A DNA stretch of 64,000 bases from Enterocloster bolteae (GTDB lineage: Bacteria > Bacillota > Clostridia > Lachnospirales > Lachnospiraceae), in assembly GCF_002234575.2 (NCBI RefSeq), contig NZ_CP022464.2, positions 3,348,001 to 3,412,000 on the forward strand, in the 5' to 3' direction. Position 1 is the first letter of the stretch, and each line of letters begins with the position of its first letter. Shown piece by piece: positions 8,728-16,290 of this stretch. The notes beneath the pieces are model-generated. The model was given only the letters and a program-made list of their open reading frames with translations. It searched no databases and was not told the DNA's origin. The position numbers were made by a program, and so were the translations under genes.

Positions 8728-8934
8728 TTATACCATATAACCCCTCAGTCCCGACAGCAGTAATTCACCGATTTTCCCCGCTCCGCTGTCAGCCGCAAAG
8801 GTATGGACCAGACTGGCCTTATCCCTGCCAAGGATATTTTCCAGCTCTGCAAAGGAAAGCAGGCCTTTGAGGTACAGCTTTACGATTTCCATTGGTCCGC
8901 TTCCGATTTCCGCCACCAGCTCTAAATGTGTCAT
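8728..8934 (-). CDS. Conserved small protein of unknown function, 68 aa
   Basis: 68 aa, mostly helical by residue pattern, soluble and mildly acidic (MTHLELVAEIG... LLLSGLRGYMV). The ribosome site AGAAGGTGAATC is suitably spaced from the ATG. It lies 30 bp upstream of the macro-domain gene on the same strand, so it probably shares its transcript. No family recognised. Confidence 0.55.
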   Translation of the reverse strand: MTHLELVAEIGSGPMEIVKLYLKGLLSFAELENILGRDKASLVHTFAADSGAGKIGELLLSGLRGYMV

Positions 8935-9270
8935 GATTCACCTTCTTTCTGCCTTTTTCAACCTTCCATTAAAAATGCCGGCCTAATAATATATGCAGGC
9001 TTTTTCCAGAATATTCCTGTTGGCAGCCATATCATTCCATTGAAATCATGAAAATCTTTCGCTTTCCCTATGGTAAAAATTAATCATTCCATTAAAAAAA
9101 GTCAGCTTTTTGTAAGAAACATTACGCTTCATTACATTTCACTGACTTCCGTTGCAATTCATCCTGAACTATGGTATATTCACATCAGGTCAGAAATGAC
9201 GCTAGCCCGGCAGCTTCCACAGCCCCATGTTGTGGAAGCACCGGGCTCCCCCCAAAAAGATTATCTATCA
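8935..9270. other. Intergenic stretch with no supported gene
   Basis: AT-rich spacer between the second macro-domain gene and the 68-aa gene. The only sizeable open frame (plus strand, 9070-9306) has no ribosome site and an unremarkable composition. The one clear element is the hairpin at 9204-9247. Confidence 0.6.
9204..9247 (-). terminator. Hairpin downstream of the XRE/macro pair, possible terminator
   Basis: AGCCCGG (9204-9210) pairs with CCGGGCT (9241-9247), and GCTTCCACA (9213-9221) with TGTGGAAGC (9231-9239). It lies 23 bp after the macro gene stop. There is no clear T-run on the minus strand, so it may act as a 3' stability hairpin. Confidence 0.5.
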
Positions 9271-9765
9271 TCATTCTTCGTATTTCCAGATTTGCACCTC
9301 ACCTGAATATCCCTCAAATGTACGTTTAATAATATCCTCCACTATATTCCAGTCGCCTCCTGCGCTGCCGCATCCTATCTTATAGGGAAATGCCACTGTC
9401 TCGTTTTTGCCCCTGGCTTCCAAAAAGCTCCGGATTTCTCCCATCGCTTTTTCCAATGCGTCATAATCGGTATAGACCATCTTTTTTCTGCCGTAATCAT
9501 CCTGTCCGTACAGATTGCCAATCAGAAACCAGCGTCCGTCCTTTTCCACCGGCTGGGCAGACACCCGTCCCAGCAGCTTGGATGTGTCCCCGTTTTCCTT
9601 TTCAATCCACTGCTTCGTTATCCGCTTATACGTTTTCTCCACTTCTGGAAACAGCTTCTTTACCTGTCCTGCAATACCATAGCCGAATGCGCCCTGGCAG
9701 TTCACCTGATGACACAGAATATCTGCCTTTGAATCAAATATGCTGCCATTGTAATATTGAATCAT
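9271..9765 (-). CDS. Macro-domain protein, TARG1/Poa1/DarG-like class
   Basis: 164 aa from the ATG at 9763-9765, chosen because GAGGAGGAAATT precedes it; an in-frame ATG 24 bases upstream lacks a site. The N-terminus IQYYNGSIFDSKADILCHQV and the loop FGYGIAGQVKKLFPEV match the ALC1-like macro class. FPYKIGCGSAGGDWNIV corresponds to the PxIGCGLGGxDW loop of TARG1 and DarG. Such proteins bind or remove ADP-ribose. It follows an XRE regulator by 39 bp, probably one operon. No DarT-like ADP-ribosyltransferase is adjacent. Confidence 0.82.
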   Translation of the reverse strand: MIQYYNGSIFDSKADILCHQVNCQGAFGYGIAGQVKKLFPEVEKTYKRITKQWIEKENGDTSKLLGRVSAQPVEKDGRWFLIGNLYGQDDYGRKKMVYTDYDALEKAMGEIRSFLEARGKNETVAFPYKIGCGSAGGDWNIVEDIIKRTFEGYSGEVQIWKYEE

Positions 9766-9804
9766 AATTTCCTCCTCTATCTCTTTCATGATGCTGTCCG
9801 CCCG

Positions 9805-10029
9805 TTATATCATATCCCGGTGCTCGGTCCGGCCCAGCAGATAATCCACGGAACAGCCGAAATAGTCCGCCAGTTTTACCAGTGAGACCGCGTTCGGCAC
9901 GCTCCTTCCGTTTTTCCAGTCGCTGATGTTTCCCATGGATACATCCAGATCCCTGGATACCTGGCTGGTACTGCCCTTCCGCCTGATTTCCGCAAACAGA
10001 TTCTTCAAGTCAATCCTTTCCTGTACCAC
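9805..10029 (-). CDS. XRE-family helix-turn-helix regulator
   Basis: 74 aa with a GTG start (10027-10029) behind GGGGGAATGAAAT. One Cro/C1 helix-turn-helix fills the protein: STSQVSRDLDVSMGNISDWKNGRSVPNAVSLVKLADYF, ending in the common SVDYLLGRTE tail. The first gene of a two-gene unit with the macro-domain protein, and probably its regulator. It may be a self-repressor, as is typical for short XRE proteins. Confidence 0.85.
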   Translation of the reverse strand: MVQERIDLKNLFAEIRRKGSTSQVSRDLDVSMGNISDWKNGRSVPNAVSLVKLADYFGCSVDYLLGRTEHRDMI

Positions 10030-10071
10030 ATTTCATTCCCCCAATTCCAGTATAAAAGTTGTGTCGGATCT

Positions 10072-10100
10072 ATCATAAATGCTGAGAGGAAAATTGTAAA
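10072..10100 (-). promoter_or_regulatory. Promoter of the XRE/macro operon
   Basis: Leftward -35 TTTACA (10095-10100), 17-bp spacer, -10 TATGAT (10072-10077), about 40 bp before the GTG start. Confidence 0.6.
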
Positions 10101-10218
10101 TAAAAATATGCACAAAAGTCCTTCAATAATTTGTAAGTATTTCTTCAAACTCCGTCCATGAATATCATGTATAATAGTTACAATTCGGGTATTGCCCGGA
10201 ATACAAAGGAGGATTATT

Positions 10219-11043
10219 ATGGATACAAACAAGAAAATATTGATAGGAGCCATTGGCGCTGCTGTTGTCATCGGCGGCATTGCCATCGGCCTCCTGCTCA
10301 GCAAGACGCCGGAAAAGGCAGACCTGTCCACCATACATACAGAGGCAGCCACGGAAGCTCCCAAGGAAACGCTTCCCGCCGCCACACAGGCTCCGGAGAC
10401 AGAGGAGACCACAGAAGGCCAGGAAGACGCTGCTTCCAGTGTTTCCGCTTCCATCGAGACCTATACATCCGGAAAGGTATCTATCCAGTATCCTGCGGTG
10501 GACCAGATGGATGACGCCTCAAAGAAGGACAAGATTAATGAACTGTTAAAGACCAATGCCCTGTCCTTCATAAAAGCCAATGACATCGACGAGGCCAACG
10601 ATACCCTGGATATCAAGTGCAAGGTGATTTCCGTGGACCGCAAACGTCTCACTGCCACTTACACCGGCACTCTGTCCGCAAAGGGAGCCGCCCATCCGGT
10701 CAATCTGTTTTATTCCAACACAGTCAATCTGCTTCAGGCCCAGAACCTGGGACTGGATGATTTTACCGACGCCTATACCATGGCCGGATATGTGCTCAGC
10801 GACGATGTAAAGTTTTCCGGCATTTCTTCTGATGTAGAGGCCCAGGTCCTGAGCTACCGCTCTTCCATGGATTTGGATTCCCTGACCGCTGTCTTTAACA
10901 GCGCGGACTTCCCTCTGTCATCAGAGACCCAGTGGCCCGAATCCTTCAGCTATGAAAAACAGGGAACCATCTACTTTTCACTGCCTGTTCCCCATGCCCT
11001 GGGCGACTATGTGCTGGTTGCATTTGACCCCACCACCAAATAG
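10219..11043 (+). CDS. Membrane-anchored extracytoplasmic protein, DUF4163/PdaC-like
   Basis: 274 aa from the ATG at 10219, directly behind AAAGGAGGATTATT; an in-frame ATG further upstream has no site. A short basic N-terminus is followed by one transmembrane helix (about residues 7-27), then a Thr/Glu/Pro-rich linker (to about residue 80). The outer domain has alternating strands. VTATYTGTLSAKGAAHP-type segments with a following asparagine-rich strand recall DUF4163 domains of PdaC and RsiV, but this match is from memory. Upstream is a TATAAT (10170-10175) with no good -35. Function unknown. Confidence 0.7.
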   Translation: MDTNKKILIGAIGAAVVIGGIAIGLLLSKTPEKADLSTIHTEAATEAPKETLPAATQAPETEETTEGQEDAASSVSASIETYTSGKVSIQYPAVDQMDDASKKDKINELLKTNALSFIKANDIDEANDTLDIKCKVISVDRKRLTATYTGTLSAKGAAHPVNLFYSNTVNLLQAQNLGLDDFTDAYTMAGYVLSDDVKFSGISSDVEAQVLSYRSSMDLDSLTAVFNSADFPLSSETQWPESFSYEKQGTIYFSLPVPHALGDYVLVAFDPTTK

Positions 11044-11057
11044 TCCTTTAACCGGGG

Positions 11058-11086
11058 TTGATATCATAAGATATTTGATATATAAT
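11058..11086 (+). promoter_or_regulatory. Promoter of upp
   Basis: -35 TTGATA (11058-11063), 17-bp spacer, perfect -10 TATAAT (11081-11086), 38 bp before the start codon. This is the best-matched promoter in the window. Confidence 0.8.
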
Positions 11087-11124
11087 TATCAGTAATTCTA
11101 ATAGATAAAGGAGCAGCAAAATTT

Positions 11125-11754
11125 ATGGATAACGTAATGGTATTTGACCACCCTTTGATTCAGCACAAGATTTCTATTCTGCGCAATAAAGCTACAGGAA
11201 CCAATGAGTTCCGTGCCCTCATTGAGGAAATTGCCATGCTGATGGGCTATGAAGCCCTCCGCGACCTTCCTCTGGAGGATGTGGAGGTGGAAACTCCCAT
11301 CGAGACATGCATGACCCCCATGATTGCCGGACGCAAACTGGCCGTGGTTCCGATTCTCCGTGCCGGACTTGGCATGGTAAACGGCATCCTGGCTCTGGTT
11401 CCCAGCGCAAAGGTAGGTCATATCGGTTTATACAGGGACGAGGTGACTCACGAACCTCATGAATATTACTGCAAGCTTCCAAACCCCATTGAAGAGCGTA
11501 CCATCATCGTCACAGATCCCATGCTGGCCACTGGCGGTTCCGGTGTCTCAGCCGTTGACTTTATCAAGGAACACGGCGGGAAAAAGATTAAATTCATGGC
11601 TATCATAGCTGCTCCGGAAGGCCTTAAGCGTCTCCATGAAGCCCATCCCGATGTACAGATTTACGTGGGACATCTGGACCGCTGCCTGAATGAAAACGCC
11701 TATATCTGCCCCGGACTGGGAGATGCCGGAGATCGTATCTTCGGAACAAAATAA
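11125..11754 (+). CDS. upp: Uracil phosphoribosyltransferase
   Basis: 209 aa, the normal full length. It converts uracil and PRPP to UMP in pyrimidine salvage. Seen: N-terminal HPLIQHKISILRNKATG, the dimer/flexible loop region, VPILRAGLGM, the PRPP-binding motif VTDPMLATGGSG, and the C-terminal uracil-binding PGLGDAGDRIFGT. It has its own promoter and a strong bidirectional terminator downstream, so it is a monocistronic gene. Confidence 0.97.
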   Translation: MDNVMVFDHPLIQHKISILRNKATGTNEFRALIEEIAMLMGYEALRDLPLEDVEVETPIETCMTPMIAGRKLAVVPILRAGLGMVNGILALVPSAKVGHIGLYRDEVTHEPHEYYCKLPNPIEERTIIVTDPMLATGGSGVSAVDFIKEHGGKKIKFMAIIAAPEGLKRLHEAHPDVQIYVGHLDRCLNENAYICPGLGDAGDRIFGTK

Positions 11755-11808
11755 CAGGAATTATTACAGGCAAATACAAATACAGGGACATACAAACCAT
11801 AAGATAAA

Positions 11809-11850
11809 ACAGGAAGCCGGACTTGCGATGTGCAGTGTCCGGCTTCCTGT
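11809..11850 (+). terminator. Bidirectional rho-independent terminator after upp
   Basis: A perfect 14-bp stem, ACAGGAAGCCGGAC (11809-11822) with its complement (11837-11850), then TTTTTATAA on the plus strand. The minus strand has GTTTTATC after the stem, so it can also end transcripts of the beta-helix gene coming from the right. Confidence 0.88.
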
Positions 11851-11902
11851 TTTTATAAACTCTCTGACTGTTCCGTGTTTCTGTTCGTTCTGTACTGACG
11901 GC

Positions 11903-12649
11903 TTATTTTACTACCTTAAGCCCGCCCTTTCCCTTCTCAGGTGCCTCGGGCGCTTCCTGCTCTGTTTCCACTTCCCTGGCCTCTTTTACAACGATGTTGT
12001 CCTGGCCCTTGTAGATGGAGTCAGAGGGAACACAGCCGCGTACGCTGGACAGCGGGTATACATTAGAATTACGTCCAATGACCGTTCCGGGATTGAGCAC
12101 GCTGTTGCAGCCAATCTCCGCGTGATCGCCCAAGATGGCGCCGAATTTCTTGCGTCCTGTCTCCACATCACCATCCTCAGCATGAACCTTTACAAGACCC
12201 TTGTCAGCCTTCACATTGGAGGTCACTGCGCCGGCTCCCATATGTGCCTTGTAGCCCAGGATGGAATCGCCCACATAGTTGAAATGGGGCACCTGCGCCT
12301 CGTCAAAGATGATGGAGTTCTTGATTTCACAGGAATTGCCGATGACAACGTGCTGTCCAAGGATAACGCCTCCTCTTAAAAAGGCTCCGTTGCGTATCTG
12401 TACCTTTGGTCCGATGATCATAGGTCCGCCCATGGCAGTGGTGGGAGCCATCTGTGCTGTCTTGTGAATCCAGATATTCTTTCCAATCTTCTTGTATTCG
12501 TTCTCCGGAAGGCTGGCGCCCAGACTTTCGATGAACCCATTGATGTCACCCAGAACTTCCCATGGATACTCATGGCCCTCAAACAGCTTTTCAGCGATTG
12601 TATGGCTTGTGTCTAAAAGTTCTTTGATTTTCATCTGTTCCAGTTTCAT
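11903..12649 (-). CDS. Left-handed beta-helix acyl/nucleotidyltransferase-like protein (GlmU C-terminus-like)
   Basis: 248 aa. The central part (about residues 55-200) shows hexapeptide repeats of the left-handed beta helix type ([LIV]-G-x4): GPKVQIRNGAFLRGGVILG, VVIGNSCEIKNS, AHMGAGAVTSNVKADKG, IGCNSVLNPGTVIG. It resembles the acetyltransferase half of GlmU and UDP-GlcNAc pyrophosphorylase-related proteins of Firmicutes. No nucleotidyltransferase domain is present. The last about 25 residues are a charged tail. It begins 4 bp after topB ends, so both are cotranscribed. Substrate unknown. Confidence 0.78.
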   Translation of the reverse strand: MKLEQMKIKELLDTSHTIAEKLFEGHEYPWEVLGDINGFIESLGASLPENEYKKIGKNIWIHKTAQMAPTTAMGGPMIIGPKVQIRNGAFLRGGVILGQHVVIGNSCEIKNSIIFDEAQVPHFNYVGDSILGYKAHMGAGAVTSNVKADKGLVKVHAEDGDVETGRKKFGAILGDHAEIGCNSVLNPGTVIGRNSNVYPLSSVRGCVPSDSIYKGQDNIVVKEAREVETEQEAPEAPEKGKGGLKVVK

Positions 12650-12652
12650 AAA

Positions 12653-14755
12653 TTAATTCTCCTTTTTTGTTTTATAGAATGCGGCTGCCGCGTCAAAATA
12701 ACCTCTCATATTGTACTGGTTATTCATGCGGATGACATTGACTGTCCTGCCGGCAACAAAACGATTCAGCTTTTCCATATACTCATCTGAGGTTATGGAA
12801 CCCTCCGCAACATAGGTGAGCCCCTTTTCCCAGCTGGCTGTCAGCTCGGGATTCAGAAGCTGGCGGATGGACTGGTCCACCACGTCATAGACCATTTCCC
12901 CTAAAAGGGACGGCGTAATAACCTGGGTTTTCTTGTTCAGGTTCAGATACTTGATGTTAAACAGTTTCTTAAGTATCTCAGCCCTGGTAGCGCTGGTGCC
13001 TATGCCGCTGCCCTTAATCTGAGCCCGCAGCTCCTCGTCCTCTATGAGCTGGCCTGCATTTTCCATGGCCAGAATCATGGAACCGGAGGTATAGCGCTTG
13101 GGAGGTGATGTCTCGCCTTCCTTTATATTCAGCTCCACCAAAGTAAGTATATCATTTTTTTTCAATTCTGCAAGCATCTGGAGCAATACTGTCCTGTCAA
13201 CTTTTGGAGAAATGGCATTTGGGACACCTTCTTTTGCCTCGTCCCTGGACTCATCCCTTGTCTCATCCTTTGTCTCATCCCTGGCCTCGTCAAAGGATTC
13301 CTCCACCCCATTTTTCTTTGCCAGGTTCACATCCGCCACCTTGAGATATCCCGGTTCGGACAGAACCTTAAAATTGGCAAAAAAATGTTCCTTCAGGCGC
13401 TCCAGCTCCAGGCTGTATTTCTGATAAACCGCCGGAGGATAAAATATGCTCAAAAACCGTCTGCATATGACCTGATACACCTTTTCAGACAATGGCGGCA
13501 GTCCCCTCAGGTTTCCAAGTCCCTGTCCGGTGGGCACAATGGCATAGTGGTCCGTTATCTGCTTGTCATTGACATAGCGTGTCTTGGCAATCCCCTTATA
13601 GGATCCCATATTCAGCACCTCATCCGCAAACCCTGCCATAGGCCCGTAATTCTTAAGGCCGCCTATGTTCTTTTGAATCTCCTTGGACACTGCCGTGGAC
13701 AGAACCCTGGCATCGGTTCTGGGGTAGGTGACCATCTTTTTCTCATACAGCTCCTGCACCACCTTAAGCGTCTCATCCGGACTGATTTTAAACATCTTGG
13801 AACAGTCGTTCTGAAGCTCCGCCAGGTTGTAAAGAAGGGGCGGATTCTTGGTCTCCTTTTTCTTCTCCTTGGCGAGCACCGTGGCCGTGAGAGGCGGCTC
13901 TGCCGTCAATAAGGCGGCCAGCTCCTCTGCCTGCTGCCTGTCCTTAAAGCCGTTGTCCTTATACAGGCAGGGGGTTCCGAAATAGCGGGAACCTTCCACT
14001 GCCTTCCACTCCGCCTCAAAGGGAACCGGCTGGCCGTCCTTACCCGGCGCCTCAAAGGATCCAATCACCCTGTAAAAGGGGGTTTTGACAAAACCGCGTA
14101 TCTCCCGCTCTCTGCGCACCACCATTCCCATGACACAGGTCATGACCCTGCCCACGGACAGAACCGTAAACTTGGTTCCCAGATAATTTGACAGGGCAGG
14201 TCCGTACTTAAGGGTCAGCACCCTGGAGAAATTAATTCCCATAAGGTAGTCCTCCTTGGCCCTTAAATAGGCGGAGGCGGACAGGTTGTCATACTCTGTC
14301 TCATCCTTGGCCTCGCGGATTCCCCTCAATATCTCTTCCTCTGTCTGGGAATCAATCCACACCCGTTTCTGCTTCTTATCCTTTACCCCGGCCATCTGGG
14401 CCACCAGGCGGTATATATACTCTCCCTCCCGTCCCGAGTCCGTACACACATAGATGGTATCAATATCGGGCCGGTTCAAAAGACCCTTGACGATTTCAAA
14501 CTGCTTGGATACATTGGTTATAACTTCATACTTGAATTCCTTTGGAAGGAATGGCAGTGTCTGAAGGCTCCAGCGCTTGAACTTCATGTCGTAGGCTTCC
14601 GGATAACTCATAGTCACCAGATGGCCCACGCACCACGTCACCACTGCCTGATCAGACTCTATATACCCGTCGCCCCGCCGTCCCCGTATCTTAAGCGCTT
14701 CGGCAAACTGCTGGGCCACACTGGGCTTTTCTGCTATGTATAATGATTTTGACAT
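12653..14755 (-). CDS. topB: DNA topoisomerase III (type IA)
   Basis: 700 aa from the ATG at 14753-14755, which follows GAGGGATTGG; an ATG 12 bases upstream has a poorer site. The TOPRIM domain begins SKSLYIAEKPSVAQQFAEAL, with the acidic motif in VCTDSGREGEYIYR. The catalytic tyrosine is in VTYPRTDAR (about residue 344). C-terminal zinc fingers are absent. Odd feature: an inserted charged linker of repeated DE-(T/A/S)-(R/K) units at about residues 487-506 (coded 13237-13299). It decatenates and removes negative supercoils. Confidence 0.93.
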   Translation of the reverse strand: MSKSLYIAEKPSVAQQFAEALKIRGRRGDGYIESDQAVVTWCVGHLVTMSYPEAYDMKFKRWSLQTLPFLPKEFKYEVITNVSKQFEIVKGLLNRPDIDTIYVCTDSGREGEYIYRLVAQMAGVKDKKQKRVWIDSQTEEEILRGIREAKDETEYDNLSASAYLRAKEDYLMGINFSRVLTLKYGPALSNYLGTKFTVLSVGRVMTCVMGMVVRREREIRGFVKTPFYRVIGSFEAPGKDGQPVPFEAEWKAVEGSRYFGTPCLYKDNGFKDRQQAEELAALLTAEPPLTATVLAKEKKKETKNPPLLYNLAELQNDCSKMFKISPDETLKVVQELYEKKMVTYPRTDARVLSTAVSKEIQKNIGGLKNYGPMAGFADEVLNMGSYKGIAKTRYVNDKQITDHYAIVPTGQGLGNLRGLPPLSEKVYQVICRRFLSIFYPPAVYQKYSLELERLKEHFFANFKVLSEPGYLKVADVNLAKKNGVEESFDEARDETKDETRDESRDEAKEGVPNAISPKVDRTVLLQMLAELKKNDILTLVELNIKEGETSPPKRYTSGSMILAMENAGQLIEDEELRAQIKGSGIGTSATRAEILKKLFNIKYLNLNKKTQVITPSLLGEMVYDVVDQSIRQLLNPELTASWEKGLTYVAEGSITSDEYMEKLNRFVAGRTVNVIRMNNQYNMRGYFDAAAAFYKTKKEN

Positions 14756-14832
14756 CCAATCCCTCATTTACTTTCTTCATACGCGCTGCCCCGGATTTCT
14801 CCGGCAGATTTCCATGGCGGCAGGGCGCATAT

Positions 14833-14838
14833 TATAAT
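14833..14838. promoter_or_regulatory. Divergent -10 region between topB and the cystatin-like gene
   Basis: ATTATAATAGTAT contains TATAAT on the plus strand (14833-14838) and an overlapping near-consensus TATTAT/TATAAT on the minus strand. The plus-strand -35 (TTTCCA, 14809-14814, 18-bp spacer) is weak. Confidence 0.45.
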
Positions 14839-14872
14839 AGTATACCATTAAATTGCCTTTGCCGCAATCAAA

Positions 14873-14914
14873 AAAACCATGAAGCGCCAGCGATGGCAGA
14901 ACCCTCATGGTTTT
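14873..14914 (+). promoter_or_regulatory. Leader hairpin before the cystatin-like gene
   Basis: AAAACCATGA (14873-14882) pairs perfectly with TCATGGTTTT (14905-14914), with a 22-nt loop. It lies between the presumed promoter and the RBS at 14942-14950, so it may act as a weak attenuator or an mRNA structure controlling the leader. Seen by eye only. Confidence 0.45.
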
Positions 14915-14955
14915 CCTGCATAAACTACTATAACGACATTCCGGAGGTGACTTCC

Positions 14956-15210
14956 ATGCCTGGAAGCTGGCAGTATCAGCCTTATCTCACCACATATGAT
15001 TCATTTATCTTTTACAATGCAATCGGGGAACATCCCGATTACTTCTACCGGCCCATCGCCGTGGCGAAACAGGTGGTAAACGGGACCAACTACCGGTTCA
15101 TGACCATAGCCGAACCGGAGCAGTCAGATCTGACGCCCCATTTTGCCATCGTGGAAATCTATCAGCCCCTTGAAGGCAGGGCCTATGCAACTAAAATCAC
15201 GCCTGTTTAA
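14956..15210 (+). CDS. Small cystatin/stefin-like protein, 84 aa
   Basis: 84 aa starting at the ATG behind CCGGAGGTGACTTCC, a very strong site. There is no signal peptide. The central AKQVVNGTNYRFMTI matches the first inhibitory hairpin of cystatins (QxVxG followed by TNY), with an N-terminal Gly at position 3. A second strand pair, HFAIVEIYQPLEGRAYATKI, resembles the stefin segment containing the second loop. Cystatins inhibit papain-like cysteine proteases. The fold call rests on motif likeness; inhibition is inferred. The 3' end overlaps the galM 3' end by 14 bp, tail to tail. Confidence 0.7.
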   Translation: MPGSWQYQPYLTTYDSFIFYNAIGEHPDYFYRPIAVAKQVVNGTNYRFMTIAEPEQSDLTPHFAIVEIYQPLEGRAYATKITPV

Positions 15211-16261
15211 CCAAAAATTGATAGACGGTCCTGGTTCTGTACTCGTCCCCTGCTTTCAGCAAGGGGGACGGGAACTGTGGCTTGTGGACCGCGTCCGGAA
15301 AATACTGGGTCTCAAAACAGAAGGCGTGGCGGTAATCATAGCGGGCATTGCCCTTTCCCGGCATCTCATCCTGCAGGAAATTAGCTGTATAAAACTGGAT
15401 TCCGGGCAGGTCCGTATAACATTCCAGCACCCGGCCGCTGGCCGGGTCCATGGCCTTTGCAGCCAGGGCCAGTTCTCCTTCTTCTTTATCCAGCACCCAG
15501 TTGTGGTCATATCCCTTTCCGAATACCAGGGCCTCAAAATCAGCGCCTATATCCCTTCCAATGGCCTTCATCTCTGTAAAGTCCATGGGCGTTCCAGCCA
15601 CAGGAGCAATCTCTCCCGTTGGAATGGAAACCTCGTCCGCCGGTGTATACCGGGACGCGTTAAGCCACACCTCCTGCTTCATCACGTCGCCGCTGTCATG
15701 TCCTGCCAGGTTAAAATAGCTGTGGTTGGTGAAATTGGCAACCGTATCCTTATCGCAGACCATATGATAATCCAGCACAAGACTGTCCTCATCTGTCAGG
15801 GTATAGCTCACCGTGATCCTGGCATTGCCCGGATATCCCTGATCGCCGTCCGGGCTCTCCAGATAAAAGTCCAGCCTGCTGCCTGCCTCTGTCTCTGAGG
15901 CGGCGCAGTCCCAGACCCTGTCGTGGTACAGGTCCGGTCCGCTGTGAAGGTTGTTGGGGCCGTTGTTGGCCTCCAGCTTATAATCCTTACCGTCTATGGT
16001 GATAACAGCTCCGCCAATCCGGTTGGCATTGCGGCCGATGGGCGCGCCGAAGTGGGCAGGATTCCTGCGGTAGCTGTCCAAATCATCGTATCCCAGCACC
16101 ACATCCGCCATGCTGCCGTCCTTATCAGGCACCACCATGGAAACCCACACGCCTCCCAGAGTGATGAACGAAGCAGATACCCCATTCTTATTGGTCAGCG
16201 TATACTTGTAAACCTCTGTACCATCGGGCATTTTCCCGAATGAATTTTTCTCGATTGCCAT
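15197..16261 (-). CDS. galM: Aldose 1-epimerase (galactose mutarotase)
   Basis: 354 aa, the usual length. It interconverts alpha and beta anomers of hexoses. Seen: ITLGGVWVSMVVPDK, FGAPIGRNANRIGGA (substrate arginine), NNGPNNLHSGPDLYHDRVW with the first catalytic histidine region, FTNHSYFNLAGH with the second conserved His, GYDHNWVLDK, and GIQFYTANFLQ. The catalytic Glu lies near the C-terminus in AFCFETQYFPDAVH. It begins 29 bp after asd and may be cotranscribed. It is not next to galactose genes. Confidence 0.94.
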   Translation of the reverse strand: MAIEKNSFGKMPDGTEVYKYTLTNKNGVSASFITLGGVWVSMVVPDKDGSMADVVLGYDDLDSYRRNPAHFGAPIGRNANRIGGAVITIDGKDYKLEANNGPNNLHSGPDLYHDRVWDCAASETEAGSRLDFYLESPDGDQGYPGNARITVSYTLTDEDSLVLDYHMVCDKDTVANFTNHSYFNLAGHDSGDVMKQEVWLNASRYTPADEVSIPTGEIAPVAGTPMDFTEMKAIGRDIGADFEALVFGKGYDHNWVLDKEEGELALAAKAMDPASGRVLECYTDLPGIQFYTANFLQDEMPGKGNARYDYRHAFCFETQYFPDAVHKPQFPSPLLKAGDEYRTRTVYQFLVKQA

Positions 16262-16290
16262 GTTTTTCTCCGCTCCTTCTCCATGCAGTA

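Noticed and set aside
9070..9306. Plus-strand 78-aa reading frame
   Set aside because: No ribosome site, overlaps the macro gene 3' end and a hairpin, and composition is unremarkable.
8167..9765. DarTG-type toxin-antitoxin pair
   Set aside because: The macro protein at 9271 resembles DarG-like domains, but no DarT ADP-ribosyltransferase is encoded next to it.
10005..10454. Minus-strand 149-aa reading frame
   Set aside because: It lies over the membrane-protein gene's start and the XRE promoter, has no ribosome site and low-complexity composition.
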